Part shown: in pieces, positions 40,301 through 48,390 of the stretch | Numbering within the stretch: the first letter of the stretch is position 1 | Layout: each line of letters opens with the position of its first letter | Source: Hydrogenophaga sp. Root209 | Lineage (GTDB): Bacteria > Pseudomonadota > Gammaproteobacteria > Burkholderiales > Burkholderiaceae_C | Direction: 5' to 3' | NCBI RefSeq assembly: GCF_001428625.1 | Contig: NZ_LMIE01000031.1 | Span: 295,247 to 359,246, forward strand | Length of the DNA stretch: 64,000 nucleotides | Made by a program: the position numbers and the translations under genes | The notes under the pieces: generated by a model | What the model saw: only the letters and a program-made list of their open reading frames with translations | Told to the model about the DNA's origin: nothing | Database searches by the model: none

Positions 40301-40919
40301 TCATCGGACTGGTTTCATGCGAGGTGCTCACCTGCGTGAAGCCGATCTCACGCGCAATGCGACTGGCGGCCTGTTCGTGCGCGGTGAAGCGGTAGCCGTG
40401 CATGAACACGATGGCCATGCTGCGCAGTCCGCGCGCGTACGCGGTCACCAAATCTCGACGCAACGCCACCTCATCCAACACCTGCAGCACATCGCCGTGC
40501 GCGCTGACACGTTCCTGGGCCTCAATCACCTCGCTGTACAGCAACTCGGGCAAGACAATGCGGCGATCGAACAGGCGCGGGCGGTTTTGGTACGCGATGC
40601 GAAGCGCATCACGAAAACCGCGCGTGGTCACGAGCAGCGTGGGTTCGCCCTTGCGCTCCAGCAGCGCGTTGGTGGCCACAGTGGTGCCCATCTTCACGCA
40701 CTCCACGAGCACAGGCGTCACAGGCTCGCCGTGTTTCAAACCCAGCAGGTGGCGAATGCCGGCCACTGCCGCATCACGGTACTGCTCGGGGTTCTCGGAC
40801 AAAAGCTTGTGGGTGCTGAGTGACCCATCCGGCTTCTTGGCCACGATGTCGGTGAAGGTGCCGCCACGGTCGATCCAGAATTGCCAGCGGCTGCCCAGCG
40901 GGGAAGTGTTGTCTTGCAT
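37326..40919 (-). CDS. ATP-dependent 5-oxoprolinase, hydantoinase A/B fusion
   Basis: A 1197-residue cytoplasmic enzyme fusing a HyuA-like ATP-binding part (about 1-690; [44 protein letters not shown]) to a HyuB-like part (about 700-1190; [31 protein letters not shown]). This full-length layout is that of eukaryote-type 5-oxoprolinase (OPLAH), which hydrolyses 5-oxo-L-proline to glutamate with ATP. Related fused proteins act on hydantoins, so the substrate is inferred. It is the last gene of the TRAP/DUF1445 operon, 12 bases after a DctP gene. Confidence 0.88.
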   Translation of the reverse strand: MQDNTSPLGSRWQFWIDRGGTFTDIVAKKPDGSLSTHKLLSENPEQYRDAAVAGIRHLLGLKHGEPVTPVLVECVKMGTTVATNALLERKGEPTLLVTTRGFRDALRIAYQNRPRLFDRRIVLPELLYSEVIEAQERVSAHGDVLQVLDEVALRRDLVTAYARGLRSMAIVFMHGYRFTAHEQAASRIAREIGFTQVSTSHETSPMMKFVSRGDTTVVDAYLSPILRRYVEQVAGEMPGVKLFFMQSSGGLTDARAFHGKDAILSGPAGGIVGMARTAGLAGQDKVIGFDMGGTSTDVSHYAGEFEREFETQVAGVRMRAPMMSIHTVAAGGGSILSFDGARFRVGPESAGANPGPASYRRGGPLAVTDANVMTGKIQPRHFPKVFGPKADEALSLEAVQARFGELAAQTGRPPEEVAEGFINIAVQQMANAIKKISVARGYDVTRYTLQCFGGAGGQHACLVADALGMTRVFVHPLAGVLSAYGMGLADQNVIREQAVELPLAATSLPLIAEKLDALGATAQAELERQQVNAGEAKVHQRVHIRYEGSDSALVVPFGDLATIQAGFESAYRQRFAFLMQGKRLMVEAVSVEAVVPGDAPDEPRFETHEAREVPRRETVRMYSGGQWLDAALVVREDLRPGDVIPGPAIIAEKNATTVVEPGWEAVLTALDHLVLDRRVPRTVTYAVGTSVDPVLLEVFNNLFMNIAEQMGLQLQNTAYSVNIKERLDFSCALFDAEGNLIANAPHMPVHLGSMGESIKTVIRENAGKMQRGDVYALNDPYHGGTHLPDVTVITPVYLGNKPTFYVGSRGHHADIGGTTPGSMPPFSTRIEQEGVQINNVKLVDRGVLLEAEMVALLQGGEFPSRNPQQNMADLKAQIAANEKGVQELRKMVEQFGLDVVQAYMRHVQDNAEESVRRVITRLKDGAFILPLDNGAQIQVAVRVNTAQRSAEIDFTGTSAQQLNNFNAPTAVCMAAVLYVFRTLVDDDIPLNAGCLKPLKVIIPAGSMLNPNPPASVVAGNVETSSCITNALYGALGVMAASQCTMNNFTFGNAAHQYYETISGGSGAGEGFDGTSVVQTHMTNSRLTDPEVLEFRFPVRLESYEIREGSGGTGRWQGGHGGVRRVRFLEDMTASILSNGRLHGAFGMGGGQAGQVGLNRVVRVDGSAEELGHIGQAEMKPGDIFEIHTPGGGGYGKA

Positions 40920-40931
40920 GATTTGCGAACT

Positions 40932-41894
40932 TTAACGTTGAAGGTAGTAGGGAACGAAGATCAGGTTGGCTTCGCTGCCGACCGATCTCACCCATTCACG
41001 GGAAAACTTTTCGCCCAGGCGCTTGAGTTCAGCCTCGAAGCCGAGGGGCACGCGACCCACCTTGATGCCGCGACGTTGCAATTCCCAGGTGGATTCGTTG
41101 GCCACGGCTTCACTCAGCGCCCAGCCTCGCACTTCGGCGCGGGCGGCAGCCTGGGTCAGGGCCTCACGGGCTGATGTCGGCAAGGCCTCAAAAGCCCTGG
41201 CATTGACGAACACAATGTTTTTGGGGAACCAGGCGTTGATGCCGTAGTAGAACCCGATCTGGTCCCACACGCGGTTCTCAACCCCGGTCACGGCGGAGGT
41301 GATCATGCTGTCCACCTTGCGGTCAGCGAGCGCCTGATTGACCTCGACCATCGGCACATCCACCGGCGAAGCATCCAGCATCTCGGCGATGCGCACGGTG
41401 GACTGGTTGTAGGTGCGCATGCGTGTTCCTTTGAAGTCGGCCGCCGAGTGCACGGGCTGGCTGGTGAAGAGACCTTGAGGCGGCCAGGGCACCACATACA
41501 AAGCCTTCAACCCTCTCGCCCCAAAATGCTTCTCGATCAATGGGCGCTGCAAATGCCAGAGCCGACGGGCATCACCATAGCTATGCACCACGAAGGGAAT
41601 GGCATCGGCCCCCGCGATCGGGATATCCCCCACCATGCTGCTCATGATGGTCTCACCCGCCTCCACCTTGCCCTCTTGCACAGCCCGACGGATCTCCGCG
41701 AGCTTGAACAGGGTGTTGTCGGGGCGAAGCTCGATGCGCAACGCACCGGCCGTGGCTTGCTCCACGTCGTCCGCGAACTGGGCGAGGTTCTGCGCGTGAA
41801 ATGAGTCCGCCCTGTAGCCTGTTGCCAGTTGCCAGCGCGTCTGCGCGTGCGCCACCGAGGTCAGCATCAATATGGCCAACACTAGGAATTTCAT
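40932..41894 (-). CDS. TRAP transporter substrate-binding protein DctP (second of operon)
   Basis: A 320-residue periplasmic binding protein with signal peptide (MKFLVLAILMLTSVAHA). It has the DctP fold, including the MRTYN segment with the conserved ligand-binding Arg. It is clearly paralogous to the DctP at 43838-44806 but more divergent (WQLATGYRADSFHAQN against WDLPTGYSANSFQTQN). It has no permease of its own and sits between the DctM and oxoprolinase genes. It may share the same membrane subunits and widen the ligand range. Confidence 0.88.
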   Translation of the reverse strand: MKFLVLAILMLTSVAHAQTRWQLATGYRADSFHAQNLAQFADDVEQATAGALRIELRPDNTLFKLAEIRRAVQEGKVEAGETIMSSMVGDIPIAGADAIPFVVHSYGDARRLWHLQRPLIEKHFGARGLKALYVVPWPPQGLFTSQPVHSAADFKGTRMRTYNQSTVRIAEMLDASPVDVPMVEVNQALADRKVDSMITSAVTGVENRVWDQIGFYYGINAWFPKNIVFVNARAFEALPTSAREALTQAAARAEVRGWALSEAVANESTWELQRRGIKVGRVPLGFEAELKRLGEKFSREWVRSVGSEANLIFVPYYLQR

Positions 41895-41924
41895 GGGCTC
41901 TCCCGATCGATGGGGTGAACGGAA

Positions 41925-43223
41925 TCAGCTCTGCATCTGGCGCGGCAGCCACAGCACGATGTCGGGCATGAAATATGTGGCCAGCACCGCCACCAGCATC
42001 AGCAGGAACAGAGGCAACGCGGTGCGGGCAATCCAGGTCACTTCGCGCCGGGTCAATCCCTGGATCACGAACAGGTTGAAGCCCACCGGTGGCGTGATCT
42101 GGGCCATCTCGACCACCAGCACGATGAAGATGCCGAACCAGATGAGATCAAAGCCGGCGGCCTCGACGGTGGGCAGCAGGACCGCAATGGTCAGCACCAC
42201 CATCGAAATGCCATCCAGAAAACACCCGAGCACAATGAAGAACACGATCAACATCAGCATCAGGTTGAACGGCGACAGGTGCAGCCCGCCGATGAATTCG
42301 GCCAGATGGCGCGGCAGACCAATGAAACCCATGGCCAGGGTGAGGAAGGCAGCACCCGCAAGGATCAAGCCGATCATGCAGTAGATGCGACAGGCAGCGA
42401 CCAGTCCATCCTTGAAGCGAGCCCAGTTCAGGGAGCCTTCGATCCTGGCCAGGATCAGTGCCCCGCCTACGCCCAACGCCGCCGCCTCGGTGGCAGTCGC
42501 AATACCGCTGTAAATGCCTCCCAGCACCAAAGCAATCAGGGAGACCACCGGGATCAGATGCCGCGAGGCATGGATCTTTTGAACAAAGGTCATGGGTGCA
42601 TCGGCAGCTGGGATCTTGTCCTTGTTGAGCAGGGCCCACACGATGATGTATCCCATGAACAAGCCGGCCAGCATCAGGCCTGGAATCACACCGGCCAGGA
42701 ACAGCTTGGCGATCGAGACATTGGCTGCCACGCCATAGACGATCATGATGATCGAGGGAGGAATCAGAAGCCCCAACGTGCCGGCACCGGCCAGCGTGCC
42801 CACCGAGATGTCTTCGGGATAGCCTCGTTTCTTCAACTCGGGCAACGTGATCTTGCCGATGGTGGCGCAGGTGGCCGCAGACGAACCCGAGATGGCGGCG
42901 AAGATGGTGCAACCCACCACGTTGGTGTGAAGCAGGCGGCCGGGCAGCCGGTCGAGCCAGGGCGCCAGACCCTTGAACATATCGTCCGAGAGCTTGCTTC
43001 GGAAAAGGATCTCACCCATCCAGAGGAACAAGGGCAACGCTGTCAGGGTCCAGCTGGATGTCGACCCCCAGATGGTCAACATCATGCTGTCGCCAACCGG
43101 GCGAGACGTGAACATCTCCATGCCGATGTAGGCCACGGCCAGCAGGGACAGACCGATCCACAAACCGCTGCTCAACAATGCCAGAAGCAGGACCATCAGG
43201 CCTGCGGCAATCAAAATATCCAT
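41925..43223 (-). CDS. TRAP transporter large permease DctM
   Basis: A 432-residue membrane protein of the DctM family with about 12 helices. It shows the conserved FAAISGSSAATCATIGKI segment and the ending VVEMAQITPPVGFNLFVI. It carries the sodium-driven transport path. Its DctQ partner is 24 bases upstream. It is closely similar along its length to the second DctM at 48383-49678, suggesting duplication of the whole transporter. Confidence 0.93.
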   Translation of the reverse strand: MDILIAAGLMVLLLALLSSGLWIGLSLLAVAYIGMEMFTSRPVGDSMMLTIWGSTSSWTLTALPLFLWMGEILFRSKLSDDMFKGLAPWLDRLPGRLLHTNVVGCTIFAAISGSSAATCATIGKITLPELKKRGYPEDISVGTLAGAGTLGLLIPPSIIMIVYGVAANVSIAKLFLAGVIPGLMLAGLFMGYIIVWALLNKDKIPAADAPMTFVQKIHASRHLIPVVSLIALVLGGIYSGIATATEAAALGVGGALILARIEGSLNWARFKDGLVAACRIYCMIGLILAGAAFLTLAMGFIGLPRHLAEFIGGLHLSPFNLMLMLIVFFIVLGCFLDGISMVVLTIAVLLPTVEAAGFDLIWFGIFIVLVVEMAQITPPVGFNLFVIQGLTRREVTWIARTALPLFLLMLVAVLATYFMPDIVLWLPRQMQS

Positions 43224-43247
43224 GAGGCTCTTTCGAGGAGGGGCGGG

Positions 43248-43757
43248 TTATTCGATGTGTGCAGCTTCGGCGCTCGCCGCGATGAATTGCTCACCTTGCC
43301 AGCGAAGCACCAGGGCATGAGCAAACGACAGAGCAAAGCCAGCGCAACCCAGCGCCATGCCGAGTTGCGGAATCCACAGTGGCGTGACGTCTGCACCCGG
43401 GGAGATGTCATGCGTGTCCCAAGACACCCAGACCAACCGCATGGCATACCAGGCCAGCGCCACGGCGATGACCAACCCTCCGGCGAGGCAGATCCATTCC
43501 AGCGCACCGCGAACTCGCGTCGGCAAACGGTCCAGCAACAGCGTCACCCTGATGTGATCGCCATGCCGCAGCGTGGCTGGCAAAGCGAGGAACAGCACAC
43601 ATGCAATGGCATAACCCGCATAGGCATCGAGCCCCGGAATGTCCCAATGCACTTCGCGCGCCACGACACCCAGCAGCACCGCAGCGAAGGCCGCAATCAT
43701 GGACAGGCACGACAGGAACATCAGCCCCTGGTAGAAACGAAAGACGAGTCGGGACAC
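43248..43757 (-). CDS. TRAP transporter small permease DctQ
   Basis: A 169-residue membrane protein with four helices; DAYAGYAIACVLFLALPATLRHGDHIRVTLLL is the DctQ signature. The GTG start at 43757 is chosen because AGGAGA lies 5 bases upstream; the longer frame from 43811 would swallow that site. Encoded between DctP and DctM. Confidence 0.87.
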   Translation of the reverse strand: MSRLVFRFYQGLMFLSCLSMIAAFAAVLLGVVAREVHWDIPGLDAYAGYAIACVLFLALPATLRHGDHIRVTLLLDRLPTRVRGALEWICLAGGLVIAVALAWYAMRLVWVSWDTHDISPGADVTPLWIPQLGMALGCAGFALSFAHALVLRWQGEQFIAASAEAAHIE

Positions 43758-43837
43758 CGCACTCTCCTGGGTTCGGTTGAAGGGCAAAAAAAAGATGAAA
43801 CGAGCGGGCAAGAACGCCCGCCCGTCTGGGAAGCGGC

Positions 43838-44806
43838 TTACCGGACGCCGCGGTACGCGTCGATCACGACCTGGCCTTCGGGGCCGGCGGTCTTGAGCCA
43901 GTCGGCGGTCATGGCTTCGCTGATGGAGGCAAGCTCCTTCTTGAGGCTGTCAGACGGTTCTGCAATCGTCATGCCCTTGGCGCCGAGCTCCTTGATGAAC
44001 TCGCCGTTGAGTCTCTCGCTGGTGACCCAGCCGCGCTGCTCGGCCGCAGCGGCCGCCTTGACCACGGCGTCCTGCAGGGGCTTGTCCAACGCATCAAAGG
44101 CCTTCTGGTTCACCACGGTGGCGTTGCGCGGCAACCATGCACTGACAGGGTAGAAGTACTTCACCTGCTCGTACAGCTTGCTTTCCACGCCACTGGCGCT
44201 GGAGGTGAGGAAGTTCTGCACGCCGCCGGTGGCCAGTGCCTGCGGCAGTTCTGCCAGCTGGATGGTGACCGGCTGGGCCTTGAGCAACTGCGCAATGCGC
44301 GTGGTGGCAGGGTTGTAGGCACGCATCTTCGTGCCAGCCAGATCGGCGGGGGTATTCACCGGCTTGATCGAGTAAAGCGACTGACCGGGCCACGGCACGG
44401 TGAACAACACTTTCATGCCCTGGGAGCCCAACAACTTGTCCTGGGCCGGCTTGCCTGCTTCGTACAGGCGCTTGGCCGCGGGGTAAGTGGTGGCCAGGAA
44501 GGGAATGGAGTCCATACCGAACAGGGCGTTCTCGTTGGCCGACCCCGACAGGATGAATTCGGCCGCCGGCACCTGACCGGTTTGCACGGCGCGTTTGATT
44601 TCGTTGGCTTTGTACAGCGAGCCGCCGGGGTGCACCGTGATCTTGAGCTTGCCGCCGGTGAGCTGGTCCACCTCGTCAGCGAACTGCTGCACGTTCTGGG
44701 TCTGGAAACTGTTGGCGGAATACCCCGTGGGAAGGTCCCACTTGGTTTGTGCCGAAGCGGCGCCGGCAAGGGTGACAGCGGTAAGACAGAACAGCATTTT
44801 TTTCAT
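43838..44806 (-). CDS. TRAP transporter substrate-binding protein DctP (first of operon)
   Basis: A 322-residue periplasmic protein with signal peptide (cleavage after GAASA). The mature N-terminus QTKWDLPTGYSANSFQTQ is nearly the same as that of the DctP at 46791-47756. MRAYNPATTRIA holds the ligand-binding Arg. The start at 44806 has AGGAGA 5 bases upstream. It follows the DUF1445 gene by 14 bases and precedes its own DctQ and DctM. Ligand unknown; the neighbouring enzymes suggest an acidic amino acid or lactam. Confidence 0.9.
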   Translation of the reverse strand: MKKMLFCLTAVTLAGAASAQTKWDLPTGYSANSFQTQNVQQFADEVDQLTGGKLKITVHPGGSLYKANEIKRAVQTGQVPAAEFILSGSANENALFGMDSIPFLATTYPAAKRLYEAGKPAQDKLLGSQGMKVLFTVPWPGQSLYSIKPVNTPADLAGTKMRAYNPATTRIAQLLKAQPVTIQLAELPQALATGGVQNFLTSSASGVESKLYEQVKYFYPVSAWLPRNATVVNQKAFDALDKPLQDAVVKAAAAAEQRGWVTSERLNGEFIKELGAKGMTIAEPSDSLKKELASISEAMTADWLKTAGPEGQVVIDAYRGVR

Positions 44807-44820
44807 CGTGGTCTCCTGGT

Positions 44821-45645
44821 TCAAAAACTGGCTAACTGGTGGTTGAGAAGGTCGGTGATCAGCATCGCACCGGGGGCGTGGGTGATGCAGAACGCGGGGC
44901 GGGCCTGCTGGATCGCGGCTTGCGGCGTGACACCACAGGCCCAGAACACCGGCAGTTCATCGGGCAGCACGTCCACCGCGTCGCCATAGTCGGGGCGCGA
45001 GAGGTCGTGAATGCCGATCTGGGACGGATCACCGATGTGCACCGGTGCTCCGTGGACACTGGGAAAGCGCGATGTGACCTGTACGGCGCGGATGGCGTCT
45101 GCAGCCTTCATGGGGCGCATGGACACCACCAAAGGGCCACCGAAGAGGCCGGCTGGCTCCGTGGGGATGTTGGTTCGATACATGGCAACGTTGCGCCCCT
45201 GCTCAACATGGCGCAACGACAAACCGGCCGCCATCAGCGCCTGCTCAAAGGAAAACGAGCAACCGATCACGAAGCTCACCAGACCTTCACGCCAGAGGTT
45301 GGTGATGTCCGTGGGCTCGTCGATCAGTTCACCATGGCGCCAGACTCGATAGCGCGGCAGGTCGGAGCAGATGTTGATGTCCGGACCCAGCGTCGGCAAC
45401 AGGCGATCGCCTGGCTCCGACACTGCCAGCAGCGGGCAGGGCTTGGGGTTGCGCTGGCAGTAACGCAGGAAATCCACGGCCAACGACTCCGGCAGGATGA
45501 CAACGTTGCCCTGTACATGCTGGTCGGCCAGGCCGCTGGTGTGTGAACTCCAACGACCTTGGCGGATCAAGCTGCGCACATGGGAAGCGTTCTGAAGGCC
45601 GTCCTGCCCGAACACATCCACCGCCAGTTGGGAAGCTGAATCCAC
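44821..45645 (-). CDS. DUF1445 / D-glutamate cyclase family protein (putative hydro-lyase)
   Basis: A 274-residue cytoplasmic protein with clear DUF1445 signatures: [44 protein letters not shown] and [11 protein letters not shown]. Bacterial members are annotated as putative hydro-lyases. The mammalian DUF1445 protein is D-glutamate cyclase, which interconverts D-glutamate and 5-oxo-D-proline. It lies in the same operon as a 5-oxoprolinase and TRAP transporters, which fits a lactam or D-amino-acid pathway. It follows the LysR gene on the same strand. Confidence 0.88.
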   Translation of the reverse strand: MDSASQLAVDVFGQDGLQNASHVRSLIRQGRWSSHTSGLADQHVQGNVVILPESLAVDFLRYCQRNPKPCPLLAVSEPGDRLLPTLGPDINICSDLPRYRVWRHGELIDEPTDITNLWREGLVSFVIGCSFSFEQALMAAGLSLRHVEQGRNVAMYRTNIPTEPAGLFGGPLVVSMRPMKAADAIRAVQVTSRFPSVHGAPVHIGDPSQIGIHDLSRPDYGDAVDVLPDELPVFWACGVTPQAAIQQARPAFCITHAPGAMLITDLLNHQLASF

Positions 45646-45736
45646 CGCGTCTCCTGCTGTTTTCGCATGTCACCGTGATGACGATGGGCGGATTGTGGAG
45701 GGCGATCAGCGGGAGTTCAAATTCAAAATATTTCGC

Positions 45737-46696
45737 TTAGCTCATCGATTTTTTCGATGCTCCGGAACGGGGCACGATGCGCCTGGATGGTGCGCTCACG
45801 GCGCGAGCCTTGGTACCAAACTGCGCTTCCACGAAGGCCAAAGCCGACTTCACCACCGTCTCCACGGCGTCCGTGGTGGGGTCTGTCCGATAGCTGGCGT
45901 GGATCGGCAACGGCTGCAACACGCTGTTGCACGCCAGCGGGCGCAGGTCGGGGTAGTTCTGCATGCGCTGGACCGCGTAGAGAGGCAGCGTGGCCACACC
46001 GAAGCCGCCCTGCACCAGTTGCACCATGGCCGAGATCGACGAGATGGTGTGCACACGACCGGGCTCCACGCCCTCCTGCCGAAACAGATCGATCAGCGCC
46101 ACATGCGGGTGGGAACCGCGTTGGAAGGTCAACAGTTCCAACTCGGACAATTCGCTCAATGCATAACGGCGCTTGCGATGCAGTTGCGCATGGCCCATGA
46201 ACACCATCTCCATCGGTGGCAGGCTTCGGCTGCGCACGCCATCGGCCGCCGCGGGCAGCGCGGCGAAGACGATATCCTGCGTGCCGCGTTGCACTTGCTC
46301 CACCAGGATGGGCGTGGTCTCCACCGTGAGTTCCAGCGCCAGCGCAGGGTGGTCGGCGCGCAGTTTCTCGATCCAAGGAATCAACCACGAATGCAGCACC
46401 GATTCGATGGCGCCAATGCGCAGCGACACCGCCAACGCGGCACCCGACCCCATCTCGGCCTTCACCTCGCGCTGCAGCTCCAGCAGCCGCTGGGCATAGG
46501 TGAAGAAGCGTGTTCCCGCCACCGTCAGGCGGAACTGCTTGTCACGCCGATCCAGCAGCAGAACGCCGAGTTCTTCCTCCAGCGCTGCAATGCGGCTGGA
46601 CATGGCCGATTGCGTGAGGAACAACTTGTCGGCCGCACGCGTGACGCTTTTGAGCGACGCCACCCAGTAAAACGCCTCGACAAATCGCAGGTTCAT
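45737..46696 (-). CDS. LysR-family transcriptional regulator
   Basis: A 319-residue LTTR. The N-terminal winged HTH (about 1-60; FYWVASLKSVTRAADKLFLTQSAMSSRIAALEEELG) is followed by an inducer-binding domain (about 90-295). It lies between two TRAP gene sets: it is upstream of and in line with the DUF1445 operon, and divergent from the second TRAP operon with 94 bp between starts. It is therefore the obvious candidate regulator of both. The ATG at 46696 places the HTH at the usual position. Confidence 0.92.
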   Translation of the reverse strand: MNLRFVEAFYWVASLKSVTRAADKLFLTQSAMSSRIAALEEELGVLLLDRRDKQFRLTVAGTRFFTYAQRLLELQREVKAEMGSGAALAVSLRIGAIESVLHSWLIPWIEKLRADHPALALELTVETTPILVEQVQRGTQDIVFAALPAAADGVRSRSLPPMEMVFMGHAQLHRKRRYALSELSELELLTFQRGSHPHVALIDLFRQEGVEPGRVHTISSISAMVQLVQGGFGVATLPLYAVQRMQNYPDLRPLACNSVLQPLPIHASYRTDPTTDAVETVVKSALAFVEAQFGTKARAVSAPSRRIVPRSGASKKSMS

Positions 46697-46790
46697 GGAA
46701 TCGGCCCCGGGGGAAATACCCGAGCGACTGGCCCGGTATTTGCATTTATGCTGATGGTCCTCGTCATTCAACCATTGTCCCGGAGAAACC

Positions 46791-47756
46791 ATGAAGAACC
46801 AATTTGGCCTGTTCGCCGCCGCCCTTGTCCTGGGCACCGCTGCCCACGCACAAACCAAATGGGATTTGCCGGCAGCCTACCCGGCGACCAACTTCCATTC
46901 CGTCAACCTCGCTTCATTCGCATCCGATGTGCAGAAGGCCACAGGCGGCAAGCTGCAAATCACCGTGCACCCCGGTGCATCGTTGTTCAAGGCCCCCGAG
47001 ATCAAGCGCGCGGTGCAGGGTGGGCAGGCACAGATTGGCGAGATCCTGCTGGCCGCGTACCAGAATGAATGGCAGATGTTCGGCGCCGATGGCCTGCCCT
47101 TCCTGGCCACCAGTTACGCCGATTCCATGAAGCTCTACAAGGCGCAGAAGCCCATTCTGGAGAAGAAGCTCGCAGAGCAGGGCATGACGCTGCTCTACAC
47201 CGTGGCCTGGCCACCGCAAGGCATCTACAGCAAGAAACCCCTGAGCAGTGCGGCCGACCTCAAGGGCAGCAAGTGGCGCGCCTACAGCCCGGCCACCTCA
47301 CGCATCGCCGAACTGGTGGGCGCACAACCGGTCACCGTGCAGGCCGCCGAGCTGTCGCAGGCGCTGGCCACCGGTGCGGTTGAATCCAACATGACCTCGG
47401 GCGCCACCGGGGTGGACAGCAAACTTTACGAGCACCTGAAGTTCTACTACGACGTGCAGGCCTGGTTGCCGAAGAACGCCATCATCGTGAACAAGCGCGC
47501 GTTCGACGCGCTGGACAAGCCCACGCAGGACGCGCTGCTCAAGGCCGGCGCTGACGCCGAAGCCCGCGGCTGGGCTGCTTCGCAAAAGGTCAACACCGAC
47601 ACGCTGGCCATCCTCAAGGCCAATGGCATGGCGGTGGAATCTCCGTCGGCTGCGCTCAAGGCCGACATGCAGAAGGTGGGCGAGACCATGCTCAAGGAAT
47701 GGCTTGAAAAAGCGGGTCCCGACGGCCAAGCCATGCTCGACGCGTATAGAAAGTAA
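46791..47756 (+). CDS. TRAP transporter substrate-binding protein DctP (divergent operon)
   Basis: A 321-residue periplasmic binding protein with signal peptide (cleavage after AAHA). Mature sequence QTKWDLPAAYPATNFHSVN is paralogous to the protein at 43838-44806, and the ligand-Arg region reads WRAYSPATSRIA. CCGGAGAAACC precedes the ATG. It is the first gene of a complete P-Q-M set, but 130 bases including a hairpin repeat separate it from DctQ, which may lower permease expression relative to the binding protein. Confidence 0.9.
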   Translation: MKNQFGLFAAALVLGTAAHAQTKWDLPAAYPATNFHSVNLASFASDVQKATGGKLQITVHPGASLFKAPEIKRAVQGGQAQIGEILLAAYQNEWQMFGADGLPFLATSYADSMKLYKAQKPILEKKLAEQGMTLLYTVAWPPQGIYSKKPLSSAADLKGSKWRAYSPATSRIAELVGAQPVTVQAAELSQALATGAVESNMTSGATGVDSKLYEHLKFYYDVQAWLPKNAIIVNKRAFDALDKPTQDALLKAGADAEARGWAASQKVNTDTLAILKANGMAVESPSAALKADMQKVGETMLKEWLEKAGPDGQAMLDAYRK

Positions 47757-47795
47757 ACACCTCCGCCGCGCTCCGCGCGACCCCCTCAAGGGGGC

Positions 47796-47832
47796 GAGAC
47801 CTGCCGCCCGGCAAAGCCGGTTCGGCGGTCTC
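47796..47832. repeat. Palindromic intergenic repeat, copy 2
   Basis: GAGACC, then CCG, c, CCGGC, AAA, GCCGG, tt, CGG, GGTCTC forms a long bulged hairpin. It shares the inner stem and bulge with copy 1 (37273-37301). A second short hairpin, CCCCC-tcaa-GGGGG (47781-47794), lies just before it. Both are inside the DctP-DctQ gap. Confidence 0.65.
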
Positions 47833-47886
47833 ACTGGGTTGGACCCGGGCACGCGCAACGGGTCATTCATCTGAAGTCACCTCCCC

Positions 47887-48390
47887 ATGCGCAAACTCCT
47901 CGATTCCCTCTACCTTGGCGCGGCCTGGCTGGCCGCGCTGTTCATGATCGGTGTGCTGGTCATGGTGCTGCTCTCGATGCTGGGCCGCATGCTCCAGTTC
48001 TATGTACCCGGCACCGATGCCTATGCGGGCTACGCTATGGCGGGCGCCGGCTTTCTCGCGCTGGCACACACCCTCAAGAGCGGTGAACACATCCGTGTGA
48101 CGCTGATCATCGGCAAGCTCAAGGGTGGTGCGCGGCGCGGGCTGGAGTTGTGGTCGCTCTCGGTGGCTGTTCTGCTGGCCGGTTTGCTGGCGGTGTACGC
48201 GTGGCGGTTGTCCTGGCAATCGCACGAGTTTCACGACATTTCCACCTCCGCCGACGCCACACCGCTGTGGATTCCGCAGATCCTCATGGCCGTGGGCACC
48301 ACAGTTCTGCTGATCGCATTCCTTGACGAGTGGGTCCTGGAATTCCAGCGCAAGCGTTCGCACGACAGCGTGGAGACCCGCCATGAATGA
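47887..48390 (+). CDS. TRAP transporter small permease DctQ
   Basis: A 167-residue four-helix membrane protein; DAYAGYAMAGAGFLALAHTLKSGEHIRVTLII matches the DctQ signature and the paralogue at 43248-43757. Even the segment before the last helix is conserved between them (HDIS...ADxTPLWIPQ). It overlaps dctM by 8 bases. Confidence 0.9.
   Translation: MRKLLDSLYLGAAWLAALFMIGVLVMVLLSMLGRMLQFYVPGTDAYAGYAMAGAGFLALAHTLKSGEHIRVTLIIGKLKGGARRGLELWSLSVAVLLAGLLAVYAWRLSWQSHEFHDISTSADATPLWIPQILMAVGTTVLLIAFLDEWVLEFQRKRSHDSVETRHE

Noticed and set aside
42279-44153. A 624-codon plus-strand frame opposite dctM and dctQ
   Set aside because: The translation is Gln/His/Arg-rich and unlike any family, and the minus-strand TRAP genes there are certain.
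46742-46751. GCATTTATGC as the LysR operator
   Set aside because: A 10-bp palindrome does lie between the divergent starts, but it does not clearly fit the T-N11-A pattern and could be chance. Footprinting would decide.
47781-47794. CCCCC-tcaa-GGGGG as terminator of the third dctP gene
   Set aside because: The stem is short and no T-run follows. It is more likely part of the repeat region, and the downstream dctQ and dctM need read-through.
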